A DNA stretch of 64,000 nt from positions 558,001 through 622,000 of the forward strand of contig BLAL01000062.1 of the NCBI GenBank assembly GCA_015698045.1, given 5' to 3'. Both the position numbers and the translations under genes were made by a program. Of this stretch, positions 61,834-64,000 are shown one piece after another. The stretch's first letter is position 1; every line of letters begins with the position of its first letter. A model generated the notes under the pieces. The model saw nothing but the letters and a program-made list of their open reading frames with translations. It was not told the DNA's origin and made no database searches. The DNA comes from Rhizophagus clarus (taxonomy: Eukaryota; Glomeromycota; Glomeromycetes; Glomerales; Glomeraceae).

Positions 61834-62179
61834 ATATAAAATTTATATAATATTTAATATCATTTTAACTTTATTTTATTTACTATTGATTCTAGTAATA
61901 CGATATTAATAATCTTAGACTTATTAGAATTCTCTCATCAAGAGAAAGCCAGTGATAATAATTTTATAATAATTGGATTAATATTGACTAAGCAATTAAT
62001 TTTAAAGATCAGATTAGCATTTTTTATATATAAAATTTATATAATATTAAATATTTTGATTGTATTTTAATTATTACAGATTTTAATAATCAGATTTTAA
62101 TAATCTTAAGCTTGTTAAAATCATCTTATCAAGAGGAATCTAATGGTCATAAAGTTATAATAATTGAAATAATATTGAC
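61834..62179. repeat. diverged tandem duplication, about 155 bp x 2
   Basis: Segments 61834-61988 and 62027-62179 align along their length, sharing ATATAAAATTTATATAATAT at the start, AATAATCTTA in the middle and AATATTGAC at the end. Many substitutions separate them, so this is an old duplication. Confidence 0.65.
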
Positions 62180-62608
62180 AAAATTATTGTGGTATGAATA
62201 TTTAATCAAAATTATTTTAATTTATAATTCTGGTCAAAATTATGATTTAATCATAAAATTTTATTGTTTTATAGTTACATCTTATCATAGTTACCAAATA
62301 TAGACTGTTTCAAATGTATAATTATAAAGAGAATTGATTATACTTTATATGACTCCATATCTTAAGTAACTGAAATTTTGCTAATTTCAAGTTAGAAAAA
62401 ATTGAATATTTTACAAAATACAACTAACTTATAATAAAAAAGCTTATAATATAAAAAATGTATTGATAAAAGTTAATCAGATAAAAATTTTATACTGGAG
62501 TAATTTTATTATAGCATTTGATAAAAGCATTAATAAAATTATAGTTAAAAATAAAGTAGGTATGAAAAAAATTAAAAGACTAATTAATTAATTTTGACCT
62601 TTAAAATA

Positions 62609-63117
62609 GGGAATTTAATTGTCTCCAAAACCTTTGATCAATTAATTGATTATTTTATAAAGAGTATGATCGATCAAACTTGATTAATCATGTTTGATCG
62701 ACCAATTTAATCGATCAAATAGTAATCGCCATATTAAATTTTAAATTAAGTAAATTAAGTTTGATAATCAATATTTATATTATGAAAAAATTTATTATGA
62801 AAGTTTATCATTTGTTATTTTATTATGTATTTTCAAGCTAAATTATTCTTAGTTTATTTAAATGGAAAAAAAATAATTCGCTTACAGCTTCTGGCAAAAA
62901 GTTTTTAATATTAATAATATTATAAAAATCTGCCTGTACAGTATACTAAAATTAGAATTTTTTAATCAATTAAATAGAAGTTATCATATGGTTATTGATT
63001 GATTGTATTGATTGATTATATATTTGATTGATCATAATTAATCAGATTCTAAATTTTGTGATCGATTAATTAATTGGTTGATCAATAATCAATTATAATC
63101 AATATAATTAAATTCCC
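62609..63117. mobile_element. MITE-like element, TA-flanked, 509 bp
   Basis: Ends are GGGAATTTAATT (62609-62620) and its exact inverse AATTAAATTCCC (63106-63117), both flanked by TA. The similarity continues outside as TTTAAA[AG]TA. Subterminal regions on both sides are dense in TGATCGATCA and TTGATTGATT motifs, including an internal palindrome at 62679-62702. No open frame of note. It is consistent with a non-autonomous TA-inserting DNA element. Confidence 0.7.
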
Positions 63118-63201
63118 TACTTTAAAATGGTTAAAATAGTTAAAATAATTTTAACTTAAATATCTCTAAAAGTTAAAATAATCAAAATTACATCATAATT
63201 A

Positions 63202-63582
63202 CCGTATTCTCCCGATTTTAAGCACCACCCGAATTTAAGCACCACCCCGACTTTTGACCAAAATACTTGAAAAACAAAAATAAGCACCACCTCAGATTTT
63301 AATTTTTCTTTATTAAATTTCATATTTTATTCAAAATAAACTTTATTTACAATTCATCATTTCAATTTCTCTTTCATCATGTATCATCGCAATTTCGCAA
63401 TTATATATATAGAACACGATAAAAAATTATTGGGATACACAAGTACAAAAATTCCGATGTGTAAAAATGTGAAAAAAAAAGAATTTTAAGTAAAAAAAAA
63501 TACTTCCGAATTTAGGCACCACCCCCAACTTTAGCCGGAATTTTCCTTCAAAAATGTGGTGCTTAAAATCGGAAGAATACGG
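63202..63582. mobile_element. pogo/Tc1-mariner-like MITE, 381 bp
   Basis: The 27-bp terminal inverted repeats 63202-63228 and 63556-63582 have one mismatch. The first 19 bases are CCGTATTCTCCCGATTTTA and both arms run inward to the motif AAGCACCAC. The element is flanked on both sides by TA, the target-site duplication of Tc1/mariner/pogo elements. The internal sequence is AT-rich and non-coding, and the AAGCACCACC motif is repeated near the left end (63236-63245) and in variant form on the right. CCGTAT-type ends are familiar from pogo-like MITEs. Confidence 0.85.
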
Positions 63583-63584
63583 TA

Positions 63585-64000
63585 TATAATTTTTATAATA
63601 CACAATAATATTAAATTCAAAATTAATGATCTTTATATTTAGTAATTTGATTTTATGATCTTTACACAGTTGGATTTAGCTCATTGAGAAAATTCTAATA
63701 ATATATGTTGCATATTTATAGTATTAATATTAATAAAGTTATTCACATTTAAAATTTGATATTAAATTAGTATAATTATAAAAATTATATGATCATGATA
63801 TAATTTTAACTATTTAACAAATTATTCAGTATAGTATAATGAATTATTTAGTATAAAGGCATAATCATGTGATTTGCTGATCTATCAAATGATCTGAGTA
63901 TCTAATCTAGAAAAAAAATTTATTTTTTTTTCTTTTTGTAGTGTTACCTGATGAAAAATACAACCAGACTTTTAGAATTAAGATAAGAAGAATTTAGGAA
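63585..64000. other. AT-rich intergenic to window end
   Basis: No gene, RNA or repeat can be supported in this final stretch. A gene could begin beyond the window. Confidence 0.5.

Noticed and set aside
62112..62303. 63-codon frame in the repeat cluster
   Set aside because: It lies in a diverged tandem repeat and has AT-driven composition only.
1..64000. CRISPR arrays, bacterial operons, phage or plasmid features
   Set aside because: Spliced eukaryotic genes occur throughout; no regularly spaced repeats or prokaryotic gene organisation were seen.

Overview
The window looks like nuclear DNA from an early-diverging fungus, most likely an arbuscular mycorrhizal (Glomeromycotina, Rhizophagus-like) or related Mucoromycota genome. 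The reasons are very AT-rich DNA, long A/T homopolymers, coding genes split by many short (about 50-90 nt) introns, and a fungal gene set. That set includes KEX1-type carboxypeptidase, a RAVE/Rabconnectin subunit, a SAM-domain MAPKKK of the Byr2/Ste11 type, a PPG1-type phosphatase, a Kre9/Knh1-like domain and a CBM19-like secreted protein. The species call is inference. I reconstructed 17 protein genes by hand from splice sites, reading-frame continuity and family motifs. All spliced models are open and a multiple of three long.

Layout: (+) ZIP metal transporter 2382-3950; (-) YAP-binding/ALF4/glomulin-like protein 6030-8849; (+) KEX1 9056-12234; (+) DNA polymerase alpha catalytic subunit 12801-18878; (-) RAV1/DmX-like 19211-26078; (-) conserved fungal Ser/Asn-rich protein 26726-28405; (-) small Kre9-like protein 28862-29335; (+) Byr2/Ste11 MAPKKK 30327-33309; (-) gephyrin-type molybdenum cofactor enzyme 33747-36312; (+) 3-ketodihydrosphingosine reductase 36922-38612; (-) Mediator MED6 38744-40131; (-) PPG1-like phosphatase 40545-42186; (-) divergent aldo-keto reductase-like protein 42351-44388; (+) XPD/RAD3 helicase 45898-49576; (+) NAD(P)-binding protein 53312-54199; (-) unknown 135-aa protein 55131-55739; (+) secreted two-domain CBM19-like protein 58124-59167. 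The genes are mostly housekeeping and do not form a pathway cluster. Two are shared DNA/transcription machinery (POL1, XPD), one is Mediator, and KEX1, RAV1 and the CBM19-like protein touch the secretory/vacuolar system.

The gene-poor stretches are 1-2381, 3951-6029, 44389-45897, 49577-53311, 55740-58123 and above all 59168-64000. They carry non-coding repeats: a 381-bp pogo-like MITE with TA target duplication (63202-63582), a 509-bp TA-flanked palindromic MITE (62609-63117), a small TIR element (61676-61832), a strong hairpin (61011-61048), and a 408-bp CAGTG-ended element just 90 bp upstream of the XPD start codon.

The most interesting observation is the last intron of the RAV1 gene. GT-AG splicing would stop the protein, but the intron has an exact U12-type AT-AC donor, a U12-like branch site and an AC acceptor, and restores a 27-residue C-terminal tail in frame. 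This implies a working minor spliceosome. Other notable points are 10-nt and 6-nt microexons encoding the KEX1 GGPGCSS block, a GC-AG intron, an aldo-keto reductase lacking two catalytic residues, and internal repeats in the polymerase alpha N terminus. No tRNA, rRNA or CRISPR array was seen.
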